In this document: positions 45,909-54,950 of the stretch, in pieces
How the letters are laid out: each line of letters starts with the position of its first letter
Position numbering within the stretch: position 1 is the stretch's first letter
Origin: an uncultured delta proteobacterium
Lineage (GTDB): Bacteria; Desulfobacterota; Desulfobulbia; Desulfobulbales; Desulfocapsaceae
Length of the DNA stretch: 64,000 nt
Assembly (NCBI GenBank): GCA_903875445.1
Contig: CAIQWD010000107.1
Location: 1 to 64,000, forward strand
Direction: 5' to 3'
Made by a program: the position numbers and the translations under genes
The notes under the pieces: model-generated
Databases searched by the model: none
What the model was told of the DNA's origin: nothing
What the model saw: the letters and a program-made list of their open reading frames with translations, nothing else

Positions 45909-48170
45909 ATGGAACAACAGGAACTGCGCCACTGGGAAGCCCGATGTATTCAGGAAGAGCCTCCGCTCTGTCGTGCCGGCTGTCCGCTCGGGGTCGATGG
46001 CCGGAGCTTTGCCCGCACCATGGCCCGGGAGGATCTGGCCGGGGCTCGGGCGATCCTCGAAAAGACCATGCCGCTTATCGGCATTGTCGGCCGTCTCTGC
46101 GAGGCGCCATGTGAGCAGTATTGTCTGCGGCGGGAGTTCGGAGGCTCCATCGCCCTGGGCGGTCTGGAGCGCCTCTGCCTGTCCTCGGTTCCGGGGCGGG
46201 GCAAGATTCTTCGCCTGCCGGCGCGCCCCAAAAAAGTACGGATCCTCGGTTCCGGCCCGAGCAGTCTGACCGTCGCTTTCGATCTTGCCAAAAAAGGTTA
46301 TCCGGTAGTCCTTCTACACCTGGCGGATGGCCCGGGGGCCTGGTTGCGGGACCTGCCCGAATCGGCACTTCCGACCTCGGTATTGCAGGAGGAACTGGCG
46401 CGTCTGGTCACCCTCGGGGTGACATTCCAGCCGGTTGCCGACCTGGATGCGTCACTTTATGCCACCGATGCGGGCGACGCCTGCTATATCGGCCAGGATG
46501 ATGCCCTGACTCCCGACCTGAGAACCATGCTCGAAGCTCCTGACCCGATGACCTTTGCCCTCGCCGGGCCCGGACTTTTCACCGGTGGTCTTTGTTCCGT
46601 AGGCCACCCTTACCGGCTGATCACCGATGTGTCCCAGGGCCGGGAGGCAGCGGTCTCCATCGACCGCTATCTGCAAGGCGCCTCGCTCACCGCCAGCCGT
46701 GTCCCCCTGCGGCATGGGCAAACCGATCTCTTCACCGAAACCAAAGATGTTGCTGTGAAGATGCGGATTGTCGCCGCCGACCCCGCCAATTTCACCCGGC
46801 AGGAAGCAGTTGCCGAGGCCGACCGCTGTCTCGACTGTCAATGCCTGGAATGTGTCAAACACTGCGTCTATCTGGCGGAATACGGCGCCTATCCGAAGAC
46901 CTACGCCCGGCGGGTATATAACAATTCGGCAATCGTCAAGGGCATCCATCAGGCCAACCGCTTCATCAACAGCTGTGCGCTCTGCGGCCAATGCGAGACC
47001 CTTTGCCCGAAGAATTTCTCCATGGCCGAACTCTGTCTTGACGCTCGCCGCCTGATGGTCCGGGAAAATCGCATGCCCGCCTCGGCCCATTGGTTCGCCC
47101 TGCTGGAGATGCGGGCCGCCGCGAGTGAAACCGCCCTGGTTCGTCATGCACCCGATAAGACCTCAAGTCAGGTGATTTTTTTCCCCGGTTGCCAGCTGGC
47201 CGGCATCCGGCCTGACCAAACCTTACGCCTCTATGCCCGCCTCCGCGAACTGCAAGCCGAAACCGGCATCTGGCTCGACTGTTGCGGCGCCCCAGCTCAT
47301 TGGGCCGGCCGGGAAGAGGAGTTCTCCCAGTTTCGTGATCGCCTGGCAGGAATCTGGGACAGCATGGGTCGTCCCCAGGTGTTGACCGCCTGTTCGACCT
47401 GCCTGAAGATTTTCCGCGAGCACCTGCCGGAAATTACCGTTGCCTCGGTATGGACACTACCTCTTACGACCGGTGCCAAAGGCGTTTCCCGCCCTGCCCT
47501 GGCCCTTACCGATCCGTGTACCTCCCGCCACGACCCTGCGACCCGTCAGGCGGTGCGCGCCCTCCTTACGGCCATGGGCCAGGAACTCGCTCCGCTTGCC
47601 ATGTCCGGAGAACTCACCGAATGCTGTGGTTTCGGCGGTCTGATGGAAGGCGCCGACCCTGCCCTTGCCCGTAAGGTGACGGCGGCACGGGTGGCACAAG
47701 CGAACGGCGTTTTTTTGACCTATTGCGCCATGTGCCGAGACCAGCTGGCCAAGACCGGCAAGCCGGTACTGCATCTCCTCGATCTCCTTTTCGCCGACAC
47801 CACCCATCCGGCAGACGAAGCCCCGGCCTCGCTTTCAGCCCGCAGAGCGGGTAGACGCCTCTTGAAGGCTAAGTCCCTGGAAGAACTTCCGACGGACGAG
47901 CCGTGGGAGAAACTGTCTCTGACCATTGCCGCGCCGGTGGCGGCCCTTCTTGAGGAACGGCGCATCCTTGTCGACGATATCCGCCAGGTGCTTTTTCATG
48001 CCGCCGGTGGGGGTGCCTCCTTCGAACACGGTGCCGATGGCCGCAGACTCGCCTCGGCGCGCCTTGGCGAGGTCACCTTTTGGGTGGAATACCGGCTGGT
48101 GAGTGAATCGTATCACATCGAGCGGTGTTGGAGCCATCGTATGACCATCGGCGGGGGAGGCGAATCATGA
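45909..48170 (+). CDS. Pyridine-nucleotide/Fe-S oxidoreductase with CCG domains
   Basis: A 753-residue soluble multidomain protein. A GltD-like N-terminal Cys region (CRAGCP near 21, CEAPCEQYC near 63) leads to a Rossmann-type segment (RILGSGPSSL near 110), two ferredoxin-like clusters (CLDCQCLECVKHC near 307; CALCGQCETLCP near 356) and a heterodisulfide-reductase-like end with CCGAPAHW, CSTCLKI and CCGFGG motifs. It could move electrons between NAD(P)H and Mop or a thiol partner. The central part is shorter than in GltD, so FAD binding is uncertain. It is the first gene after the mop hairpin and shares ATGA with the next gene. A similar protein lies beside Mop in Desulfovibrio as I recall. 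Confidence 0.9.
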   Translation: MEQQELRHWEARCIQEEPPLCRAGCPLGVDGRSFARTMAREDLAGARAILEKTMPLIGIVGRLCEAPCEQYCLRREFGGSIALGGLERLCLSSVPGRGKILRLPARPKKVRILGSGPSSLTVAFDLAKKGYPVVLLHLADGPGAWLRDLPESALPTSVLQEELARLVTLGVTFQPVADLDASLYATDAGDACYIGQDDALTPDLRTMLEAPDPMTFALAGPGLFTGGLCSVGHPYRLITDVSQGREAAVSIDRYLQGASLTASRVPLRHGQTDLFTETKDVAVKMRIVAADPANFTRQEAVAEADRCLDCQCLECVKHCVYLAEYGAYPKTYARRVYNNSAIVKGIHQANRFINSCALCGQCETLCPKNFSMAELCLDARRLMVRENRMPASAHWFALLEMRAAASETALVRHAPDKTSSQVIFFPGCQLAGIRPDQTLRLYARLRELQAETGIWLDCCGAPAHWAGREEEFSQFRDRLAGIWDSMGRPQVLTACSTCLKIFREHLPEITVASVWTLPLTTGAKGVSRPALALTDPCTSRHDPATRQAVRALLTAMGQELAPLAMSGELTECCGFGGLMEGADPALARKVTAARVAQANGVFLTYCAMCRDQLAKTGKPVLHLLDLLFADTTHPADEAPASLSARRAGRRLLKAKSLEELPTDEPWEKLSLTIAAPVAALLEERRILVDDIRQVLFHAAGGGASFEHGADGRRLASARLGEVTFWVEYRLVSESYHIERCWSHRMTIGGGGES

Positions 48171-48376
48171 GTCTTCGTTTTCTGCCGCAGGATATGAACT
48201 GGATCTGCCGGCCCTGCCGGGAGCCCCTGCAACCGGGCATGGTTGAGCTGCACTATATGGGCAATGTCTTCAAAGTCGAGTTGCCGGTCTGCCCAAAATG
48301 CGGAGCCGTCCTGATTGCCGAAGAGTTGGCCTTGGGGCGGATGCTCGAAGTGGAGCAGCTCCTCGAAGACAAATGA
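48167..48376 (+). CDS. Small zinc-ribbon-like redox protein
   Basis: A 69-residue protein with two Cys pairs, CRPC (near residue 11) and CPKCG (near 40), the layout of a rubredoxin-like or zinc-ribbon knuckle. It carries no signal. It overlaps its neighbours by ATGA at both ends, so it is made in fixed ratio with the oxidoreductase and methyltransferase. I recall a matching small protein (DVU_1557) near Mop in Desulfovibrio vulgaris, which I could not check. A metal- or cluster-binding electron carrier or scaffold is the likely role. Confidence 0.85.
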   Translation: MSLRFLPQDMNWICRPCREPLQPGMVELHYMGNVFKVELPVCPKCGAVLIAEELALGRMLEVEQLLEDK

Positions 48377-49068
48377 AACCGCTCTATCTGTCCACTGCCG
48401 TCCGCGCGGGGCTTGGGTCCGCGTTGCGGCCCGGCGGGACGACGCTGACCAAACGCATTCTCGACCTCGCCGCCCCGACCGCGAACAGCATGGTTGTCGA
48501 TGCCGGTTGCGGATCGGGGGCAAGTATGGAACTGCTTAAAGATTACGGGATTCGAAGGATTGTCGGCTTCGATATCGATCCGCAGCTTGCCGGTGAGGCT
48601 CGACAAAAAGGCCTCGACATCGCCCTGGCCGATCTGGCCCGGCTGCCTCTGCCGGATAGCTGCCTCGACCTGGTACTCTGCGAGTGCGTGTGGAATCTCA
48701 CCGATAAAAAAAGGGTGACGTCCGAGTTTGCCAGGGTCCTGCGACCGGGCGGCTACCTTGCCCTGACCGATATTTATAGCCGTACCGGCAAAACCGCAAC
48801 ATGGCCCCTGCCCTGCTGTTTTGCCGGGGCAACCGATCTGGCAACGGTTACGAATCTCTTTACCGAGGCCGGATTTACCGTGGAACTACTCGAAGACCAC
48901 AGCCCCTTGCTTAACAAGACCGCCGCCGAGTTCGTCTTCACCCACGGCTCCCTGCAAGGTTTCTGGCAGGCGGTTACCGGCGATGCACACCTTGCAACCG
49001 CCGCCTGTTCGGCTGCCGCCGCCAGCCGTCCCGGGCTTTTTCTCCTTCTTGCGAGGCGTAGAGAATAG
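48373..49068 (+). CDS. Class I SAM-dependent methyltransferase
   Basis: A 231-residue methyltransferase. VVDAGCGSGASMELL near residues 41-55 is the SAM-binding motif I; FDIDP follows as motif II, and DLVLCECVWNLTDKKRV with RVLRPGGYLAL as motifs IV-VI. The fold resembles UbiE/COQ5-type enzymes. The start at 48373 overlaps the redox protein stop (ATGA). Its substrate is unknown; the neighbouring radical SAM/ligase fusion and Cys protein suggest that it methylates a cofactor precursor or peptide within this pathway. Confidence 0.93.
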   Translation: MKPLYLSTAVRAGLGSALRPGGTTLTKRILDLAAPTANSMVVDAGCGSGASMELLKDYGIRRIVGFDIDPQLAGEARQKGLDIALADLARLPLPDSCLDLVLCECVWNLTDKKRVTSEFARVLRPGGYLALTDIYSRTGKTATWPLPCCFAGATDLATVTNLFTEAGFTVELLEDHSPLLNKTAAEFVFTHGSLQGFWQAVTGDAHLATAACSAAAASRPGLFLLLARRRE

Positions 49069-49070
49069 TC

Positions 49071-49523
49071 ATGAACGAGTATGACCTTGATATCCTGAAG
49101 CTTGCCCGTCAGGGCTATTGTTGCAGTCAGATTGTTCTTCACCTGGCCCTCGATCTGCAGGGGCAAGAGAATCCCGGCCTTATTCGGGCTATGTCCGGGC
49201 TATGCCACGGCTTTTTTGCCGGCAAGGGGGGGGCATGCGGCGCCCTGACCGGGGCGGCCTGCCTCCTGGCCTATTATGCCGGCAAAGGCCGAGCGGACGA
49301 GGAGGCGCACGAACGGCTGCCGCTGATGCAGAGCGAGCTTGCCGAGTGGTTTGAGGACTACGCCACAACCCGTTTCGGCGGCATCAACTGCAGCGATATC
49401 GTCAGTGACGGTCGGCCTGATACCTCTGTCTGCGGTGGTCTGGTCTCCGAATGTTACGGTCGGGCCATGACCATCCTCGTCGAAAACGGTTTCGATCCGG
49501 CTGGCGACATCCATGACGACTGA
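49071..49523 (+). CDS. C_GCAxxG_C_C family protein
   Basis: A 150-residue protein with the conserved Cys pattern of this family: GYCCSQ near residue 16, GACGALTG near 58, INCSD near 106 and VCGG near 121. The family is common in anaerobes and of unknown function; the spacing suggests metal or cluster binding. Its ATG lies two bases after the methyltransferase stop, and its end overlaps the radical SAM gene by 11 bases, so translation is coupled. It may be a substrate or scaffold of the neighbouring enzymes. Confidence 0.9.
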   Translation: MNEYDLDILKLARQGYCCSQIVLHLALDLQGQENPGLIRAMSGLCHGFFAGKGGACGALTGAACLLAYYAGKGRADEEAHERLPLMQSELAEWFEDYATTRFGGINCSDIVSDGRPDTSVCGGLVSECYGRAMTILVENGFDPAGDIHDD

Positions 49524-52176
49524 AGATTTGGGGGAGGTGGAAAGCGTCTGCCCGGAGTGTCTCGGCCGCCTGACCGGCCGCCTGGTCCGCGATGACGACT
49601 GCGTCCGACTGAAAAAACGCTGTCCGCAGCACGGTCCCTTTTCGGCGGTCGTGTGGCGGGGCGAGCCTGCCTTTGCCTCCTGGTATCGCCCGAAACTGCC
49701 CTATGACGGCGGCAATCGCCTGGTCAAGGACAAGGGTTGTCCGTTTGACTGTGGCCTGTGCGAGAACCATGAACAACGCACCTGCACGGCCCTGGTGGAA
49801 ATCACCTCGCGCTGCAATCTCCATTGCCCGGTCTGCTTCGCCGACAGCGGTGCCGGCGGTGCCGATCCGGATTTGCAGGCCTTGGCCCGGATGTTTACCG
49901 GTATCCTGGCCGATACCGGCAGTTGCAATCTCCAACTCTCCGGCGGCGAGCCAACCCTGCGGACCGACCTAACGGAGATCGTCCGAGCGGCAGAAAGGGC
50001 GGGATTCACCTTTATTCAACTGAACAGCAACGGCCTGAGGTTTGCCCAAGACCCGGACCTTGCCCGGCGATTGCGGGGCGAGGGGCTCTCGTCGGTCTTT
50101 CTCCAGTTCGACGGGCTGGACGACCGGGTGTTTACCACTCTTCGCGGTCGTGCGCTGTTTGCCGAGAAATGCCGGTCCATCGACAATTTGGCGGAAGCCG
50201 GCCTCGGCATCGTCCTGGTGCCGACGCTGGTGCGAGGTGTCAATACCGACCAGCTATGGCAGATAGTGCGCTTTGCCCTTGCCAGGCAACCGGCCGTACG
50301 CGGCGTGCATTTCCAGCCGATGTGCTATTTCGGCAGGTTTCCGCAAAGTTTTACCCCCGACCACGTAACCCTGCCGGAAATCATGCAGGCCCTCGAAGAC
50401 CAGAGTGAGGGGCGGGTAAAGACCGGCGATTTCCGGCCGCCGGGCTGCGAACACGCCCTTTGCTCCTTTTCCGCCAAATACCTGGTGGAGAAGGATGGCG
50501 GACTGACCCGACTTGGAGGCGGCGCCTGCGACTGCACCCCCACACCGGCCGAGGACGGGGCGCGGGTCGCCATTGCCGCCACCGCCCGCCGCTGGGCCGC
50601 CATTCCCATGTACGCTCAGCCGGTTACGCCCCAACCGGCGGACGAACTCGACCTCTTCCTGCAACGCGCCCGCAGTCACACCTTCGCCCTCTCGGCCATG
50701 GCCTTCCAGGACGCATGGAACCTCAGCCTCGAACGCCTGCGCGGCTGCTGCATCCATGTCGCACGCCCTGACGGTCGTCTCATCCCCTTTTGCAGCTTCA
50801 ACCTCACCGCCCGTGACGGTCGGGCCTTGCACCGGCCGCGTCCGGCCGAGAAAGTAAGCTACCCGACGCCGGTCGATGCGCTCTCCGCCCGGCGACTGGG
50901 GATTGCCGGACCGCTTTCCCGGGAAAAGATCGAGCAGGCGCAGATGGCCGCCCTCAGGCAAACCCTGCAGCATGCCACCGCCAACAGCCTGCTGTATCGG
51001 CAGCGCCTGGCCGGCATCGATATCCGGGGAATCCAAACCCTCGCCGACCTGGGCCGCCTGCCTCTCCTCACAAGCGTTGAGCTTGCTGCCGATGGCTTGC
51101 GTCTGCTCGCCGTCTCGCAAAGCCGGGTGGCCCGTATTATTACCATGCAGACCTCGGGCAGCACCGGACCCGCCAAACGCTTATGCTTTACGGCGGCGGA
51201 CCTGGCCGCGACCTTGGAGTTTTTTTTCGAGGGCATGTCGAGTCTCATCGGCACAGAGGACCGGGTGTTGGTGCTCCTGCCCTTTGCCCAGCCGGATTCG
51301 GTGGGCGATTTGCTGCTCCGCGCCCTCCGCGACGGCGGCATTAAGGCTAGCGGTCTTTGGCCGCCGACGGAAGAGACAGCCGGAACCATTCGCCACGACC
51401 GGCCGACCTGCCTGGTCGGCCTGCCGCAACACCTTCTCGCCCTGGCCGAGGAGATCGGGCCGGGATTGGTGCACTCGATGCTGCTCTGCTCCGATTACGC
51501 CGCCCCCGCCCTGCGCCGGCGGATTGAGGCCGCCTGCGGCTGCGCCACCTTTCTCCATTATGGCGCCACCGAGACCGGCCTCGGCGGCGGAGTGGAATGC
51601 GCAGCCCATAATGGTTGTCACCTCCGCGAGTCGGATCTTCTCGTTGAGATCGTCGAACCGCAGACTGGCAGCCCATTGCCGGACGGTGAAATCGGCGAGG
51701 TGGTGATCACTACCCTTGATCGCGAGGCCATGCCGCTTATCCGCTACCGGACCGGCGACAGCGCCCGGCTCGACCGCTCACCCTGCGCCTGCGGCGGACT
51801 GACCGCCCGGCTGGTCGATATTCGGGGGCGTCTTGACGGCTGCCTTCTGCCGGTCGGCGGCATGCTGCACAGCCAGGATCTGGATGATCATCTTTACCTC
51901 ATCCCCGGCCTGCTCGACTACCGGATCATCCTCGATAAAGATGGTCCCGACCGGCTGCATGCGGAGTTGCTGGCGACAGGTGATGAGATCGCCATTCTCG
52001 ACCACTTCCGCCAAAAACTTTTGCTGATTCCGGCGATCCGTGCTAGTCTCGCCGATGGCCGATTGCTCCTCGGAACGATTCGCCGGGTGACGGGTTTTGC
52101 CGCCACCCATACCATCAAACGAACCATCCTCGACCTGCGCACGAAAGGAGAAAGATATGCGGCATGTTCTCGATAA
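49513..52176 (+). CDS. Radical SAM enzyme fused to an AMP-dependent ligase
   Basis: An 887-residue fusion. The first 60 residues hold a Cys-rich entry (CPECL near 13, CPQHG near 36); the radical SAM core follows with the cluster motif CNLHCPVC (Cys101, 105, 108) and LSGGEPTLR as the SAM-binding GGE strand; extra Cys lie in CDCTPT and CEHALCS near residues 315-340. From about residue 470 the protein is a phenylacetate-CoA-ligase-like adenylate-forming domain: TSGSTGPAKR (near 547), GATETGLGG and YRTGD. I recall separate genes for the two halves beside Mop in Desulfovibrio, so the fusion would link a radical reaction to carboxylate activation. Product unknown. Confidence 0.92.
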   Translation: MTTEDLGEVESVCPECLGRLTGRLVRDDDCVRLKKRCPQHGPFSAVVWRGEPAFASWYRPKLPYDGGNRLVKDKGCPFDCGLCENHEQRTCTALVEITSRCNLHCPVCFADSGAGGADPDLQALARMFTGILADTGSCNLQLSGGEPTLRTDLTEIVRAAERAGFTFIQLNSNGLRFAQDPDLARRLRGEGLSSVFLQFDGLDDRVFTTLRGRALFAEKCRSIDNLAEAGLGIVLVPTLVRGVNTDQLWQIVRFALARQPAVRGVHFQPMCYFGRFPQSFTPDHVTLPEIMQALEDQSEGRVKTGDFRPPGCEHALCSFSAKYLVEKDGGLTRLGGGACDCTPTPAEDGARVAIAATARRWAAIPMYAQPVTPQPADELDLFLQRARSHTFALSAMAFQDAWNLSLERLRGCCIHVARPDGRLIPFCSFNLTARDGRALHRPRPAEKVSYPTPVDALSARRLGIAGPLSREKIEQAQMAALRQTLQHATANSLLYRQRLAGIDIRGIQTLADLGRLPLLTSVELAADGLRLLAVSQSRVARIITMQTSGSTGPAKRLCFTAADLAATLEFFFEGMSSLIGTEDRVLVLLPFAQPDSVGDLLLRALRDGGIKASGLWPPTEETAGTIRHDRPTCLVGLPQHLLALAEEIGPGLVHSMLLCSDYAAPALRRRIEAACGCATFLHYGATETGLGGGVECAAHNGCHLRESDLLVEIVEPQTGSPLPDGEIGEVVITTLDREAMPLIRYRTGDSARLDRSPCACGGLTARLVDIRGRLDGCLLPVGGMLHSQDLDDHLYLIPGLLDYRIILDKDGPDRLHAELLATGDEIAILDHFRQKLLLIPAIRASLADGRLLLGTIRRVTGFAATHTIKRTILDLRTKGERYAACSR

Positions 52177-53170
52177 ACTTACCCGCACCCTGCAACTCAA
52201 ACAGCCTGCGGTTCTTTGCGGCATTGTCCGCAACTCCGGCTCGGCACCTAGGACCTCGGGCGCCCGGATGGTGGTGGTAAGCGACGGCAGCATCGCCGGC
52301 AGCGTCGGCGGCGGCGCCCTTGAGGGCGCTTGTCAGGCCAAGGCCCGGGAACTTTTCCGGGGCCCGGCGACCTTTGCCGAGCTGGACTTTCAACTGACTG
52401 CCGCCTCCGCCGCCGAAGAGGGCATGGCCTGCGGCGGCTCGGCCACGGTACTGCTGCAACGCCTCGAACCGGAGATGCTGCCGTTTATAGAGCGCTTGCA
52501 AAAAGAGTACCTTGGTGGCCAACGACCAATGCTGTTGACCATTTTGCCTAAAAAGGAGGAGCCGCCCCGCCTGCTCCTCCTCGATTCGCAGCAAAATCCC
52601 GAGGTGGCGACCGACCTGCGCCTGGAGATCACCCGCAAGGGCCGACGGGCGCCCTTTCTTCTCGACCACCGGGGGCGGGAGATCTTCGTCGAACCGCTGG
52701 TCCATCCCGGCACCGTCCACCTGGCCGGAGCCGGACACGTTGCTCTCGCCGTCGCCGAACTAGCGGCCTTCGTCGACTTTGAGGTCGTGGTTATGGACGA
52801 CCGGCGGGAATTCGCCAACCCGGAACGATATCCAAAGGCGAGGGAAGTGCGTGTTCTCAATTCTTTTGCCGCCTGCCTAACCGGCCTCGGCCCGGACGAC
52901 TACGTGGTCATCGTCACCCGCGGTCATCTCCACGACCGCGAGGTCCTCGCCCAGGCCCTCAGCACCAATGCCGGTTATATCGGCATGATCGGCAGCCGGA
53001 GAAAGCGGGCGGCGGTCTATGAATCGCTGCGCGGCGAAGGGGTCACCGACTCGGAACTGGCCCGCTGTCACTGCCCCATTGGTCTCGCCATCGACGCCGA
53101 CACCCCGGAGGAGATTGCCCTCAGCATCGTCGCCGAGATGGTCCAGGTCCGCGCCAAAATGGCAACATGA
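52157..53170 (+). CDS. XdhC/CoxI family molybdenum cofactor maturation protein
   Basis: A 337-residue protein with the two XdhC parts: an N-terminal XdhC/CoxI domain (AVLCGIVRNSGSAPRTSG; GGALEGACQ; CGGSATVLLQ) and a Rossmann domain (HLAGAGHVALAVAELA near residues 190-205; IGSRRKRA; CPIGLAIDADTPEEIA). XdhC proteins bind molybdenum cofactor and help insert the sulfurated form into xanthine-oxidase-family enzymes. GGAG before the ATG at 52157 fixes the start within the end of the ligase gene (20-base overlap). It shares ATGA with the next gene. It should serve Mop. Confidence 0.95.
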   Translation: MRHVLDKLTRTLQLKQPAVLCGIVRNSGSAPRTSGARMVVVSDGSIAGSVGGGALEGACQAKARELFRGPATFAELDFQLTAASAAEEGMACGGSATVLLQRLEPEMLPFIERLQKEYLGGQRPMLLTILPKKEEPPRLLLLDSQQNPEVATDLRLEITRKGRRAPFLLDHRGREIFVEPLVHPGTVHLAGAGHVALAVAELAAFVDFEVVVMDDRREFANPERYPKAREVRVLNSFAACLTGLGPDDYVVIVTRGHLHDREVLAQALSTNAGYIGMIGSRRKRAAVYESLRGEGVTDSELARCHCPIGLAIDADTPEEIALSIVAEMVQVRAKMAT

Positions 53171-54279
53171 AGCTTGCGGCCATCCTTCTCGCCGCCGGCC
53201 TTTCCTCACGAATGGGGGATTTCAAACCCCTTATGCGGCTTGGCGGCGAGACCCTCCTTGCCCACTTAGCCGCCCTCTTTCGCCAGGCAAAAGTTCGTCG
53301 GATCATGGTGGTGACCGGCCACCGTCATGAAGAGGTGGAGGTCGAGGCCCGGCGCCTGGGTCTTACCTCTGTGCATAACCCGGATTATGCCCGGGGCATG
53401 TACACCTCAATTCGGACAGGGGTACAAGGCCTTCCCAAGGTTGACGGCTTTTTCCTCCTGCCCGTGGATATCCCCCTCGTCCGACCGGCGACCCTTGCCG
53501 CCCTCACCGCCGCCTTCGACGGGCAAATGGCGATCCTGCCCCGTTTCACCGAAAAAAACGGCCATCCGCCCCTTCTCCCGTCTCATCTGATCCCTGCCAT
53601 CCTCGACTACGACGGCCAGGACGGTCTGCAGGGCTTGCTCGCAGGCTGCAAGTCAAAAGAGGTGAAGGAATTGCCGGTCTGGGACAAAGGCGTACTGCTT
53701 GATGCCGACACGCCGGAGGACTTCGCCGTTCTTACCGCGCGTATGGCCCGCTTGCCAATTGGCGAACGGGTCGAGGCCCTAGCCCTGGCAGAACTCCTGA
53801 TGCCGGAGAAAGGGCGGGTGCACGGTCTGGCCGTTGCCCGGGTCGCCGAAGCCCTCGGCCTGGAGCTGGGTCGCAACGGTTGCAAACTCGATACCGACCT
53901 CCTCTATAACAGCGCCCTCCTCCACGACGTCGCCAAGGGCCGGACACGACACGAGGCGGCCGGGGCCAAACTCCTCGCGGGCCTCGGCCTCGGCCGGCTG
54001 GCGGAGGTTGTCGCCGTCCACCGCGATGCCCCGCCACCCTCTACCGGCATCCTCTCGGAAAAGGAGGTGGTCTGCCTCGCCGATAAACTGGTCAGGGGAC
54101 AGTACCGCGTTCCGGTGCGCCGGCGCTTTACGGAAAAACTGGAACTGTACGCCGGCAACAAGGCGGCCTGCCGCGCCATCAGGAGGCGCATGCATAACGC
54201 CCTTGCCCTGCAGGAGATGGTGGAGCTGGCGACGGGAAAGACAATCGAGGCAATCCTTGGCAATGGGCAGAACCAATGA
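53167..54279 (+). CDS. MocA-like nucleotidyltransferase fused to an HD-like domain
   Basis: A 370-residue protein. Residues 1-195 form a MobA/MocA-type nucleotidyltransferase: AAILLAAGLSSRMG with the metal-binding region near 95-100 (PVDIPLV). MocA adds CMP to molybdopterin to make the cytosine dinucleotide form used by D. gigas Mop. Residues about 205-320 are HD-like: LLYNSALLHDVAKGRTRHEAAGAKLL, with a later AVHRDAPPPS. The pairing could couple cofactor synthesis with a phosphohydrolase step. ATGA overlaps link it to xdhC-like and phosphatase genes. I recall a matching fused NTP transferase (DVU_1551 type), unchecked. Confidence 0.92.
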   Translation: MKLAAILLAAGLSSRMGDFKPLMRLGGETLLAHLAALFRQAKVRRIMVVTGHRHEEVEVEARRLGLTSVHNPDYARGMYTSIRTGVQGLPKVDGFFLLPVDIPLVRPATLAALTAAFDGQMAILPRFTEKNGHPPLLPSHLIPAILDYDGQDGLQGLLAGCKSKEVKELPVWDKGVLLDADTPEDFAVLTARMARLPIGERVEALALAELLMPEKGRVHGLAVARVAEALGLELGRNGCKLDTDLLYNSALLHDVAKGRTRHEAAGAKLLAGLGLGRLAEVVAVHRDAPPPSTGILSEKEVVCLADKLVRGQYRVPVRRRFTEKLELYAGNKAACRAIRRRMHNALALQEMVELATGKTIEAILGNGQNQ

Positions 54280-54899
54280 GCACCCTGTACCTCATCCGCC
54301 ACGGGGAGATAACCGCCCGCTCAGAACAGCACCGTTTTATCGGCCAACTGGATCTCCCCTTAAGCGAACACGGCCGACAACAGATGCGCGGCTTCGCCTG
54401 CCACCCCACCCTGCAAACCGTTGAAAAAGTACTTACCAGCCCGCTTATCCGATGCCGGGAAAGCGCCGCCATTCTCACGGCCCACCTGGGATGCAGCGCC
54501 GCCGAAGTAGTCCCTGATCTCGCCGAGATTAATCTGGGGGAGTGGGAAGGCTTGACCGTCGCCGAGGTCAAGGATCGTTTTCCTGGAGAATATGCCGCGA
54601 GGGGCAACGACCTCGCCGGTTTCCGGCCCGTAGGCGGCGAAAGCTTTGCCGACGTCCTTCGCCGCTCCTGGCCGGTATTCGAACGTGCAGCCGGCTGTGG
54701 GGTCGATCGTGTTGCCCTGGTGTCTCATGCCGGGGTGAATCGGGTGCTTCTTTGCAGGATCCTCGGTATGCCGCTCAACAACCTGTTTCGTCTGCAACAA
54801 GACTATGCCTGCTGCAATATTATCCACTGCGACGGGGCAAGATACCGGCTGGAATGTCTCAACCTTCGTCCCGAATGTTGTTCTTCCCATACCGGTTAA
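54276..54899 (+). CDS. Histidine phosphatase family protein
   Basis: A 207-residue phosphoglycerate-mutase-like enzyme. LIRHGEI (catalytic His near residue 8) and LVSHAGVNR (second catalytic His near residue 151) form the active site, with RCRESA and the acidic ELxLGEWEG-type segment (INLGEWEG) between. The family includes alpha-ribazole phosphatase and broad phosphatases. As the last gene of the coupled chain, it may remove a phosphate in cofactor maturation. It shares ATGA with the nucleotidyltransferase gene. Confidence 0.93.
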   Translation: MSTLYLIRHGEITARSEQHRFIGQLDLPLSEHGRQQMRGFACHPTLQTVEKVLTSPLIRCRESAAILTAHLGCSAAEVVPDLAEINLGEWEGLTVAEVKDRFPGEYAARGNDLAGFRPVGGESFADVLRRSWPVFERAAGCGVDRVALVSHAGVNRVLLCRILGMPLNNLFRLQQDYACCNIIHCDGARYRLECLNLRPECCSSHTG

Positions 54900-54950
54900 A
54901 AGCAGATACATTAACGGAATTTGCAAAACCTTAAAAAAAGGGGGTAGCAC

